DNA of 64,000 bases, from NCBI GenBank assembly GCA_900545265.1, contig UQYI01000008.1, positions 29,183 through 93,182 of the forward strand. Reading direction: 5' to 3'. Below, piece by piece: positions 35,630 to 43,767 of this stretch (within the stretch, counting starts at the first letter, position 1; every line of letters starts with the position of its first letter). The position numbers and the translations under genes were made by a program. Source of the DNA: an uncultured Eubacteriales bacterium. GTDB taxonomy: Bacteria; Bacillota; Clostridia; Christensenellales; CAG-138. The notes under the pieces were generated by a model. The model saw only the letters and a program-made list of their open reading frames with translations. It had not been told where the DNA came from and did no database searches.

Positions 35630-36526
35630 ATGGCGAATACAACCAAGCAAAGAACCATGCCGGAGCGGAACATGCGCGCTCAGAAGACCCGCCAGAGGAT
35701 CGTAGGCACGGCCGCGCAGGTATTTTACTATCTGTTCCTGCTGGTCATGGCCGTGATCGTCCTGTTTCCCTTCTATTGGATGATCAACTCCTCCCTTAAA
35801 AGCCTGACGGAGTACCGCATGAGCACACCTACCTTCTGGCCCAACCGTGTGCTGTGGACAAACTATGTGGATGCCTTTCAAACGGCAAACCTGGGCAGGC
35901 TGTTTTTGAACACCGCCTATGTAGGACTCGTTTCCACCATTCTTTCCCTGATCATAACGATCCTCTCCGCCTTTGCCTTTGCACGGCTGGAGTTTAAGGG
36001 GAAGGATCTGATGTTCTCGGCTCTGCTGGCCACCATGATGATCCCCGGGGAGCTGTTCACCATCACCAACTACAGCACCGTGACCAATCTGGGCTGGATG
36101 AACACCTATACGGTGCTGATCGTGCCGTTTCTGGTCAGCGTGTTTTATATTTATCTGCTGCGGCAGAATTTCCTGCAAATCCCCAACGAACTGTACCTGG
36201 CAGCCAAGGTGGACGGGACCAGCGATTTTAAATACCTCTGGAAAGTCATGATCCCCCTGTCTCTGCCAACCCTGATCTCCATCACCATCCTCAAGATGAT
36301 GGGCGCCTGGAACTCCTACATCTGGCCCCGGCTGGTGGCCAATGATGAGGCGCACCGGCTCATTACCAACGGCTTGAGAAACGCCTTTACAGAAACCACG
36401 GGGGATGTTAACTACCCCGTGCAGATGGCCGCCGTGGCTCTGGTCTCTCTGCCGTTGTTCCTGGTGTACCTGTTCCTGCGCAAATACATAATGAAGGGCG
36501 TAAGCCGAAGCGGCATTAAAGGGTAA
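35630..36526 (+). CDS. Carbohydrate-type ABC transporter permease (MalG/UgpE-like)
   Basis: 298 residues with an unusually basic N-terminal 25 residues, then six helices. The EAA loop is ELYLAAKVDGTSDFKYLWKVMIPLSLP and the C-terminus RKYIMKGVSRSGIKG is the standard MalG-type tail. It forms the channel with the preceding permease. Confidence 0.92.
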   Translation: MANTTKQRTMPERNMRAQKTRQRIVGTAAQVFYYLFLLVMAVIVLFPFYWMINSSLKSLTEYRMSTPTFWPNRVLWTNYVDAFQTANLGRLFLNTAYVGLVSTILSLIITILSAFAFARLEFKGKDLMFSALLATMMIPGELFTITNYSTVTNLGWMNTYTVLIVPFLVSVFYIYLLRQNFLQIPNELYLAAKVDGTSDFKYLWKVMIPLSLPTLISITILKMMGAWNSYIWPRLVANDEAHRLITNGLRNAFTETTGDVNYPVQMAAVALVSLPLFLVYLFLRKYIMKGVSRSGIKG

Positions 36527-36569
36527 TCCCCATATACTGCAAACAGCAAATAAAGGAAGGAAAGTAACC

Positions 36570-38075
36570 ATGAAGAAACGTATTCTGTCTACCATTCTGG
36601 CAGTTCTGATGCTTCTGGGCGCAGTCATGATGACTGCCTGCTCCAACGGCACCCCTGCCAACGACGAAAAAGAGCCCGAAGTCACCGATAATACCGGCGA
36701 CAAGGCCTCTGAAAGCAAAGATGCCGAAGCCGTCAAGGCCGTTGGCAACTTTGAAGTACCTGAAGGCGGTTATGACGGTAGCGAAGTGACCATCAAGTTC
36801 TACAACACCATGGGCACCAAGTATACCGACATGATGACCCACTACATCGAAGAGTTCAACAAGCTCTATCCCAACATTCATGTAGAGTGCACCTCCGTGG
36901 GCAGCTATGATGACGTGCGGGATCAGATCAGCACTGAGATCACCGTGGGCAACCAGCCCAACCTGGCCTACTGCTATCCCGATCATGTGGCTCTGTATAA
37001 CCTGGCAGGTGCCGTAGCCACTCTGGACAGCCTCATTGACAGCCAGATCGAAGTTAAGCGCGCCGATGGCACCACCGAGATCCTGGGTCTCACCGAGGAG
37101 CAGAAGAACGACTTCATCGCCGGTTACTACAACGAAGGCCGTCAGTTCGGTGATGATCTGATGTACTCCATGCCTTTCTCCAAGTCTACCGAAGTCCTGT
37201 ATTACAACAAGACCTTCTTTGAGGAGAACGGCCTCACCGTGCCCACCACCTGGGACGAGATGAAGGAAGTCTGCGCCAAGATCAAGGCCATCGACCCCAA
37301 CTCCATCCCCCTGGGCTATGACTCCGAGAGCAACTGGTTCATCACCATGTGCGAGCAGTACGGCTCTCCCTACACCAGCGCTACCGGCGATCACTTCCTC
37401 TTTAACAACGAGACCAACCGGAACTTTGTCAAGATGTTCCGTGAATGGTATCAGGCCGGCTACCTCACCACTCAGAAGCTTTACGGCGCCTACACCTCCG
37501 GCCTGTTCACCGTACAGGAAGAGGGCAAGACCCGCAGCTACATGTCCATCGGTTCCTCCGCAGGTGCTACCTATCAGCGGCCCGCCAAGGGTGAGGACGG
37601 CAAATATCCCTTCGAAGTAGGCATTGCCACCATTCCCCAGGTTTCCGCCGACAACAAGAGGGTCATTTCTCAGGGACCCAGCGTCTGCATTTTCAAGAAG
37701 AGCAATCCTCAGGAGGTCGTTGCTTCCTGGCTGTTCCTCAAGTTCCTGACCACCAGCGTGGACTTCCAGGCTGAGTTCTCCATGGCTTCCGGTTACGTGC
37801 CCGTGCTCAAGTCCGTTGCCACCAACGAAGCATACGCCGCATTCATGGCGCAGGCCGACGGCGGTGACTTCATTTCCGCTCTGAGCGCCAAGGTCTGCCT
37901 GGAGCAGGAAGACGCCTACTACACTTCTCCCGCTTTCAACGGTTCTTCCACCGCTCGTGATCAGGTTGGCTCTCTGCTGACCACCTGCCTGACCAAGGAT
38001 GATGGCGGCGATGTGGACAAGATGATCCAGCAGGCCTTTGAAGACGCTGTCAGCGAGTGTGAGTATCAGGGCTAA
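36570..38075 (+). CDS. Extracellular solute-binding lipoprotein (CUT1 type)
   Basis: 501 residues. A signal peptide ends in the lipobox MMTAC-SNG (Cys about residue 25), followed by an acidic linker. VTIKFYNTMGTKYTDMMTHYIEEFNKLYP and NQPNLAYCYPDHVALYNLAG match UgpB/MalE-type family 1 binding proteins. Ligand not predictable: carbohydrate or glycerol-3-phosphate derivatives are usual, but the two downstream lipoproteins raise nucleic-acid-derived ligands as a possibility. AAGGAAGGAAAG precedes the ATG. Codon use is strongly biased, suggesting high expression. Confidence 0.92.
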   Translation: MKKRILSTILAVLMLLGAVMMTACSNGTPANDEKEPEVTDNTGDKASESKDAEAVKAVGNFEVPEGGYDGSEVTIKFYNTMGTKYTDMMTHYIEEFNKLYPNIHVECTSVGSYDDVRDQISTEITVGNQPNLAYCYPDHVALYNLAGAVATLDSLIDSQIEVKRADGTTEILGLTEEQKNDFIAGYYNEGRQFGDDLMYSMPFSKSTEVLYYNKTFFEENGLTVPTTWDEMKEVCAKIKAIDPNSIPLGYDSESNWFITMCEQYGSPYTSATGDHFLFNNETNRNFVKMFREWYQAGYLTTQKLYGAYTSGLFTVQEEGKTRSYMSIGSSAGATYQRPAKGEDGKYPFEVGIATIPQVSADNKRVISQGPSVCIFKKSNPQEVVASWLFLKFLTTSVDFQAEFSMASGYVPVLKSVATNEAYAAFMAQADGGDFISALSAKVCLEQEDAYYTSPAFNGSSTARDQVGSLLTTCLTKDDGGDVDKMIQQAFEDAVSECEYQG

Positions 38076-38093
38076 CCTGAGGTATATCCGTTT

Positions 38094-39452
38094 ATGAAGA
38101 AGGTATGTTCCCTTTTGACAGCCTGGCTGCTCCTTGGCGTCCTGTTTATGGGGTGCGCCGCTCCGGCTCCCTCCGGAGAGACCGTTCCCACCGCCTCTGC
38201 GGTGTCGGGAACGGCTTCCCCGACACCGGCAGCAACGCCCCTGGAACCGGAGGACTATGCAGCCAGCGTACAACCGGCAGGCTCCGGTACCGCCGTGAGT
38301 CAGATCGTGACGGTGCATACTTTCATTGACGGAGACACGGTGCACTTTAACGTGCCCGAATCAGTGAATGAGACCGGGGTGCTCAAAGCCAGATTCCTGG
38401 CCGTCAACACCCCGGAATCTACCGGAAGAGTGGAAGAGTACGGCAAAGCCGCCGCGGCTTATACCAAAGAGCGGTTGCAGCAGGCCGCCTCCATTCTGGT
38501 GGAATCGGATACCGGGCAGTGGAACATCGATTCCACCGGCGGCCGGTATCTGGTGTGGGTCTGGTATAAGCCTCAGGGCTCCGCTGTCTATCGAAACCTG
38601 AACATTGAGCTGCTGCAGGAAGGACTGGCTCAGCCCTATTCGGCAGCCAATAACCGCTATGGCTCCGTATGTACCCAGGCGCTGAACCAGGCCAAAGCCC
38701 TGAAGCTGAAGCTGTACTCCGGTCAGAAGGATCCGGATTACTATTATGGAGATGCCGTAGAGCTTACCCTTCGGGAGCTTCGCTGTCATTTGGCGGAATA
38801 CGATGGCATGAAGGTCGCCTTTGAGGGCAACATCATTGCCAATCGCGGGAACAGCGTCTACATAGAGGAGCCGGATGCCGAGTCCGGGCAGGTTTTCGGC
38901 ATAACTGCCTATTACGGTTTCAGTCTTTCCGGAACTGGCATGTCCATTCTGTCCGTAGGCAACCGGGCCAGGATCGTAGGCACCGTCCAGTATTATGAAG
39001 CGGGCGGTACGTATCAGATCAGCGGCCTCAGCTATCGGGAGATCCAGCCGGATGATCCCAATAATCTGCAAAAACTGGGGGACGGGGTGTCCGCTCTGTA
39101 TACCCCCATGACTGCCGAAGAACTGGCTTTCGGCACCGTTGCCCTGACGCTGGAAAGCGGGGAAATGACCCTGCCTGTCGCCCAGATGCGGCTGGATACT
39201 TCCGTATCCATGACAGGGCTTCTGGTAGAGCAGGTGCAGCTGCCGGATCCTAAAGGCGAAAACACGGCTGTTACGCTTTACTGCACGCAGGAGGGTATAC
39301 CTGTTACCCTGCGGCTGGAAAAGGCGGGGGAGGGGATGGATCCTTCCAGCCTGGTGGGAAAACGCATCGATGTAAAGGGACTGGTAGACTGCTTTGCGGG
39401 CAGCTATCAGATCCGTATACTGTCCAATCAAGGTATTATCATTGAAAACTGA
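38094..39452 (+). CDS. Staphylococcal-nuclease-like lipoprotein
   Basis: 452 residues. Lipobox LFMGC-AAP (Cys about 21), a Ser/Thr/Pro linker, then an SNase domain at about residues 65-200. Equivalents of the catalytic set are present: Arg100, Glu108 and Arg151, with IDGDT at 78-82. The usual metal-binding TPE-preceding Asp is Asn105 (VNTPES), a possible weakening of calcium binding. The remaining 250 residues have two OB-like beta domains (KVAFEGNIIANRGNSVYIEE; ARIVGTVQYY). It follows the binding-protein gene by 18 bases, in the ABC operon. The predicted place of action is the cell surface. Confidence 0.85.
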   Translation: MKKVCSLLTAWLLLGVLFMGCAAPAPSGETVPTASAVSGTASPTPAATPLEPEDYAASVQPAGSGTAVSQIVTVHTFIDGDTVHFNVPESVNETGVLKARFLAVNTPESTGRVEEYGKAAAAYTKERLQQAASILVESDTGQWNIDSTGGRYLVWVWYKPQGSAVYRNLNIELLQEGLAQPYSAANNRYGSVCTQALNQAKALKLKLYSGQKDPDYYYGDAVELTLRELRCHLAEYDGMKVAFEGNIIANRGNSVYIEEPDAESGQVFGITAYYGFSLSGTGMSILSVGNRARIVGTVQYYEAGGTYQISGLSYREIQPDDPNNLQKLGDGVSALYTPMTAEELAFGTVALTLESGEMTLPVAQMRLDTSVSMTGLLVEQVQLPDPKGENTAVTLYCTQEGIPVTLRLEKAGEGMDPSSLVGKRIDVKGLVDCFAGSYQIRILSNQGIIIEN

Positions 39453-39464
39453 AAAGGAGAAATC

Positions 39465-40871
39465 ATGAAAAAGTTCGTAGCATTGTTTCTGATGCTGGCG
39501 CTCTGCATGGCTGCATTTGCAGGCTGCACCAATGAAGCTGCCAACACGGAGAAAGAGCCTGAAGTACAGGCTACCGAAGCACCTGCCGCCGAGCCCACGG
39601 AAGAGCCCGTTGCAGCGCCCCAGGTGGATCCTCTTGAAAATGCCGTAGCTTATCTGCGGCTCATGTACAAGAATGCTGCTACCAAAACTCCTGCCGACTA
39701 TAAAGTCGTAGGTGCTTTCATGTACAACGATGAGAGCTATGATATCGTCTGGACCGTCAACATCGCCGAAGGCGGCGAAGCTGATGCCGTTGTGGTAGGC
39801 GAAGCCGATGAGAACAAGCAGGTCACCATCGACGTTAACGAATCCTGCGCCGCCGAGACCGCCTATACGCTGGTGGGTACCGTTCAGGGCAAGGATGGCA
39901 AGACTGCCGAAGTATCCTTCGAGCATGTTGTACCTCAGGGCTTTGATCTGGCCACCGCTTCCTACGATGAGCTGGTCAATGCCGCTTATGAGCTGGAAGA
40001 GGGCGCTGCCATGGAAGGCACCTTCCGTCTCTATGGCAAAGTGGTCAAGATCGATACCCCCTACAGCGAAGAGTATAAGAACATCACCGTGACCATTGCC
40101 GTGGCCGGTATGGATGATAAGCCTGTCCAGTGCTACCGTCTTTCCGGCGAAGGCGTGGAAACGCTGGCCGAAGGCGAGTGGATCACCGTAGAAGGCTCCA
40201 TTAAGAACTACAAGGGCACCGTGGAGTTTGACAAGGGCTGCGTGCTGGTAGGCCGCGGGGAGATCCTGGATCAGAGCAAGTTGCTGGAGAAGGCCTACGC
40301 TCTGGAAGAAGGCGCCGCAATGGCTGCTCCTACCGCTCTCAAGGGTGTGATCACCAAGATCGATACTCCCTACAGCGAGGAATACAAGAACATCACCGTC
40401 ACCATCGTCTGCGATGGCATCGAGGATAAGGCTATTCAGTGCTACCGTCTTTCCGGCGAAGGCGCCGACAAGCTGGCCGAGGGTGATGAGATCGCCGTGC
40501 TGGGTACCATCAAGAATTACAAGGGCACCATCGAGTTCGATAAGGGCTGCCTGCTCATCCCCGTGGAGTCCGTCTCTGCCGCCAAGACTCTTTCCAAGGC
40601 CTATGCATTGGAAGAAGGCGCTGAACTCAAGGGCGTCAAGACCGTGACCGGCACCATCATCAAGATCGATACCGCCTACAGCGAAGAGTACAAGAACATC
40701 ACCGTCACCATCGCAGCCGCAGGGCTTGCCGATATGCCTATCCAGTGCTACCGCCTCACCGGCGAAGGCGCAGATAAGCTGGCCGAAGGCGACGTGATCA
40801 CCGTTTCCGGCGTGATCAAGAACTACAAGGGCACCATCGAATTCGATAAGGGCTGCACCTTCGTAAAGTAA
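39465..40871 (+). CDS. Lipoprotein with three tandem OB-like repeats
   Basis: 468 residues. Lipobox AAFAGC-TN (Cys about 20), acidic Pro/Glu linker, a beta-rich domain (about 55-165), then three repeats of about 98 residues. Each contains LYGKVVKIDTPYSEEYKNIT or a close variant, then QCYRLSGEGA and IKNYKGTIEFDKGC. The repeat pattern matches the OB-like domains of the preceding nuclease-like lipoprotein. The DNA repeats are also highly similar, pointing to recent duplication. Last gene of the ABC operon, 12 bases after its neighbour. Function unknown; nucleic-acid or oligomer binding is inferred. Confidence 0.8.
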   Translation: MKKFVALFLMLALCMAAFAGCTNEAANTEKEPEVQATEAPAAEPTEEPVAAPQVDPLENAVAYLRLMYKNAATKTPADYKVVGAFMYNDESYDIVWTVNIAEGGEADAVVVGEADENKQVTIDVNESCAAETAYTLVGTVQGKDGKTAEVSFEHVVPQGFDLATASYDELVNAAYELEEGAAMEGTFRLYGKVVKIDTPYSEEYKNITVTIAVAGMDDKPVQCYRLSGEGVETLAEGEWITVEGSIKNYKGTVEFDKGCVLVGRGEILDQSKLLEKAYALEEGAAMAAPTALKGVITKIDTPYSEEYKNITVTIVCDGIEDKAIQCYRLSGEGADKLAEGDEIAVLGTIKNYKGTIEFDKGCLLIPVESVSAAKTLSKAYALEEGAELKGVKTVTGTIIKIDTAYSEEYKNITVTIAAAGLADMPIQCYRLTGEGADKLAEGDVITVSGVIKNYKGTIEFDKGCTFVK

Positions 40872-40885
40872 CAAATCTGTATATG

Positions 40886-40917
40886 AAAAGGATCGTCTTC
40901 GGACGATCCTTTTTTGT
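40886..40917 (+). terminator. Terminator of the ABC/lipoprotein operon
   Basis: AAAAGGATCGTC, TTCG loop, GACGATCCTTTTTT. Confidence 0.95.
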
Positions 40918-41040
40918 ATTAAGAGTCATGAAAGCCTTTTTTGAAAGAGCCCTGCCTGCAAGGCATATAAGCAGGAAAACTGATATCTGAAAGCCAATGA
41001 TCGGTAAATAAAATACATTCTTTCCGGATGAAATAACAAC

Positions 41041-41069
41041 TTGACAGAGGGCATGAAAAGGTCTATTAT
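41041..41069 (+). promoter_or_regulatory. SigA promoter of the antiporter gene
   Basis: Perfect TTGACA, 17-base spacer, TATTAT. Confidence 0.8.
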
Positions 41070-41133
41070 ATGTCCTTGTGCGAAAAGAAGAAATATAGGG
41101 GATATAAGAAGCAGTCCCCTGAAGGAGTAAACA

Positions 41134-42441
41134 ATGTCTGCATTGATGTCTGCGGCTATGGCTCTGCTCATCGGTCTTTTGATGACCAGGCTCTTTAAGT
41201 ATCTGCATTTGAATTTTCCGGATGTGACCGCATTTCTGCTGGCGGGTCTGCTGGTAGGGCCGTTCTGCCTGGGCAGATTGAATATCCCGGGGCTGGGCTT
41301 TCCCACCTTTGCGGATGCGGAAAAACTCAGCACCATATCCAACTGCGCCCTGGGTTTTATCGCTTTTTCCATCGGCAACGAGTTTTGCCTGAATCAGTTA
41401 AAATCCATTGGAAAGCAGGCGGTCGTGGTGGGCATTGTGCAGGGCATCACGGCAGCGCTGCTGGTAGATGCAGCGCTCATTGGACTGCATTTTCTCATGC
41501 CAGATACTCTCAGCATCCCTGCGGCCATCACACTGGGCGCCATTGCTACGGCTACCGCCCCTGCGGCCACGCTGATGGTCGTCCGGCAGTATAAGGCCAG
41601 AGGCAAACTGACGGATATCCTGCTGCCTGTGGTAGCGCTGGATGATGCTGTGGGTCTGGCGGTATTTTCCGTTTCCTTCGGCATTGCATCCTCCCTTATC
41701 AGCGGACATACGGATATTATTTCCATTGCGATGGAACCGCTGATCGAGATCCTGTGTTCGCTGCTGCTGGGAGCTTTTATGGGATGGGTGCTGACTCAAT
41801 TGGAACGCACCTTTTTCTCCAACTCCAATCGTCTGTCCCTGACCATTGCGTTTGTGCTGCTGACGGTGGCCCTGTCTATGGTGGAGTTTGATATCGGCCC
41901 TGTCCATGTGGCTTTTTCCACGCTGCTGGTGTGTATGGCTTTGGGTACCGTTTTCTGCAATATCTGCCCTCTGGCAGCCGATCTGATGGAGCGGGCAGAT
42001 AAGTGGACGGCCCCCCTGTTTGCCTTGTTTTTTGTGATCAGCGGCGCAGAGCTGGATCTGAGCGTATTTAAGGCTGGTGCAGTCATTCTGGTAGGTATTG
42101 TGTATATTCTTTTCCGTTCCGGCGGTAAGTATATAGGCGCCTATGCAAGCTGTGCAGCTACCGGCTGCGAAGAAAAGGTAAAGAAGTATCTGGGCATTAC
42201 GCTGCTGCCTCAGGCCGGTGTAGCCCTGGGCATGTGTGTTACCGCCGCCACCCTGGGGGATAAGGATGGCGCTCTTATCCGTAACATTGTGCTGTTCAGC
42301 GTGCTGATCTATGAGCTGGTAGGGCCGCTGCTCACCAAGTGGGCGCTGACCAGATCCGGAGATATCCAGCCCATGAGTCTGGAAGTGAGAAACCGCCGTG
42401 AGCAGAAGCTCAAGGAGATCAAAAGCAGAAAGACCCGGTGA
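41134..42441 (+). CDS. Cation:proton antiporter (CPA2/NhaP-like)
   Basis: 435 residues, about 12 transmembrane helices. ALDDAVGLAVFSVSFG carries the paired aspartates characteristic of electrogenic Na+(K+)/H+ exchangers; FALFFVISGAELDLSVF and LPQAGVALGMC correspond to later core helices. The tail is short and basic with no RCK/TrkA domain. It probably exports Na+ or K+ in exchange for protons. AAGGAGTAAAC precedes the ATG. Monocistronic between a SigA promoter and a terminator. Confidence 0.88.
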   Translation: MSALMSAAMALLIGLLMTRLFKYLHLNFPDVTAFLLAGLLVGPFCLGRLNIPGLGFPTFADAEKLSTISNCALGFIAFSIGNEFCLNQLKSIGKQAVVVGIVQGITAALLVDAALIGLHFLMPDTLSIPAAITLGAIATATAPAATLMVVRQYKARGKLTDILLPVVALDDAVGLAVFSVSFGIASSLISGHTDIISIAMEPLIEILCSLLLGAFMGWVLTQLERTFFSNSNRLSLTIAFVLLTVALSMVEFDIGPVHVAFSTLLVCMALGTVFCNICPLAADLMERADKWTAPLFALFFVISGAELDLSVFKAGAVILVGIVYILFRSGGKYIGAYASCAATGCEEKVKKYLGITLLPQAGVALGMCVTAATLGDKDGALIRNIVLFSVLIYELVGPLLTKWALTRSGDIQPMSLEVRNRREQKLKEIKSRKTR

Positions 42442-42475
42442 GACTGAAAATTTCAATAATCAATAAGATATAATG

Positions 42476-42519
42476 AAACGGCTGTGCAATGGGAGTATTC
42501 GTTGGCACAGCCGTTTTAT
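42476..42519 (+). terminator. Terminator after the antiporter gene
   Basis: AACGGCTGTGC pairs with GCACAGCCGTT; TTT follows. Confidence 0.8.
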
Positions 42520-42593
42520 ATGTAGAGAGTGTATCGCAGACTGTCTAACTTTCCCATGGCGCATTATATAAAAAATGGCTGTCCTGATGGCTG

Positions 42594-42653
42594 TTGACAA
42601 GCATGTGTTTTCAGACTATAATAAAAATGATGATTGCATAACAAACGATGCAA
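42594..42653 (+). promoter_or_regulatory. Consensus promoter with downstream operator-like inverted repeat
   Basis: Perfect TTGACA, 17-base spacer and perfect TATAAT (42594-42622). TTGCAT, eight bases, ATGCAA lies at 42634-42653, over the expected start of transcription. It is probably the autoregulatory site of the TetR-family product. Confidence 0.75.
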
Positions 42654-42681
42654 AACGATTGATTTACATAACGAGGATATT

Positions 42682-43275
42682 ATGCCGCCGAAGCCGAAAT
42701 TTACCAGAGAAGAAATTGTACAGACTGCATTGAAAGTTGTATCCCAAAAAGGAGCAGAGGCCCTTACCGCCAAAGAATTGGGGGAGGCACTGGGCAGCTC
42801 AGCCCGCCCCATCTTCACCCTGTTCAACAGCATGAAGGAAGTGCAGGAAGAGGTACGCAAAGCCGCCATGCATAGATTTGAAAACTTTGCGGCGCAGAAG
42901 CTGCCCGATATGCCCCTGTTCAAGCAGGTAGGGATGCAGATGGTTCTCTTTGGCGCAAGGGAGCCGAAATTGTATCAGCTGCTCTTCATGCAGGAGAATA
43001 GAAACGCCGTCAGCTTTAACGACGTTTTTGGCGATCTGGGACCCACGGCTCAAAAGTGTATTGAGCTGATCCGGGAAGAATACAGCATGACGGAGGAGGA
43101 AGCGAAGCTTCTCTTTGAAAACGTATGGATCTATACCTTCGGGGTCGGTGCTTTGTGCGCTACACGAGTGTGCAGGTTTTCCGAAGCACAGTTGGGGCAA
43201 ATGCTCTCTACCGAATTCCAAGCCATGATGCTGCTTGTGAAATCCCGGAAGGGAAAATGCCATGGAGCCGAATGA
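42682..43275 (+). CDS. TetR-family transcriptional regulator
   Basis: 197 residues. The N-terminal helix-turn-helix is short: TREEIVQTALKVVSQKGAEALTAKELGEALGSSARPIFTLF, with ARP in place of the common SxxxxYxyF recognition-helix sequence. The C-terminal part (TAQKCIELIREEY..FENVWIYTFGVG) resembles the TetR_C group found with WHG-like domains. CGAGGATATT precedes ATG 42682. A consensus promoter with an inverted-repeat operator lies directly upstream. The KTR protein gene overlaps its end. Confidence 0.85.
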   Translation: MPPKPKFTREEIVQTALKVVSQKGAEALTAKELGEALGSSARPIFTLFNSMKEVQEEVRKAAMHRFENFAAQKLPDMPLFKQVGMQMVLFGAREPKLYQLLFMQENRNAVSFNDVFGDLGPTAQKCIELIREEYSMTEEEAKLLFENVWIYTFGVGALCATRVCRFSEAQLGQMLSTEFQAMMLLVKSRKGKCHGAE

Positions 43276-43453
43276 AACGCAATGGGTCCTGTGCCCGGAG
43301 TGCCATGGAAAGATACGGACGCAGATTCGGAGGGATACGGTTTTAGAAAACTTTCCCCTGTTCTGTCCCAAATGCAAAATGACCTTCCTGATCTCCATGC
43401 GGGATTGTAAAGTCCGATATGCTCAAAAGCCGGACGCTGAGACGCAGAGCTGA
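43262..43453 (+). CDS. Cysteine-rich KTR protein
   Basis: 63 residues. WVLCPECHGKIRTQIRRDTVLENFPLFCPKCKMTFLI has two CPxC pairs forming a zinc-ribbon and fits the Cys_rich_KTR family, usually seen beside conjugative transposons and TetR regulators. The tail (PDAETQS) matches the family ending. It overlaps the tetR-type gene by 14 bases. Molecular function unknown. Confidence 0.88.
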   Translation: MEPNETQWVLCPECHGKIRTQIRRDTVLENFPLFCPKCKMTFLISMRDCKVRYAQKPDAETQS

Positions 43454-43583
43454 GCCTGATAAAAATCAGATTCGCTTTGCGTCATTTTTTATGTAACAGT
43501 ATTGAGAGTCGTTAAGGATAATAATGCGCAAGAGCGCTGTGCCTTGAAGAAAACGAACATCACAGAGACAAGAGGAACAAAAA

Positions 43584-43757
43584 GTGAAAGAAAGATCTGT
43601 AAGACTACTATTTACTGCAGGCGGTTTGATGCTGCTGGCTGGGGGCATCGCCGTTTTTATGAAAGGGTGGCTGTATGCTGCATTACTGGGGGCTGCGGCC
43701 TTTGGATGCTTTGCCGGAGCCTTAAATTTCAGGAACAAACAAGGCAGGGAAGGGTGA
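43584..43757 (+). CDS. 57-residue two-helix membrane protein
   Basis: Starts at GTG with AGAGGAAC upstream: VKERSVRLLFTAGGLMLL begins the chain, then AGGIAVFMKGWLYAALL and GAAAFGCFAGALNF form two hydrophobic helices, ending in basic RNKQGREG. Ten bases separate it from the phosphotransferase gene, so the two are probably co-transcribed. No family recognised. The evidence is a clean frame, ribosome site and membrane-protein composition. Confidence 0.55.
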   Translation: MKERSVRLLFTAGGLMLLAGGIAVFMKGWLYAALLGAAAFGCFAGALNFRNKQGREG

Positions 43758-43767
43758 GCCTGTAAAA

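Noticed and set aside
38361..40874. 837-codon frame opposite the two lipoprotein genes
   Set aside because: Repeats in it mirror the OB repeats of the sense gene; the sense products have signal peptides and lipoboxes.
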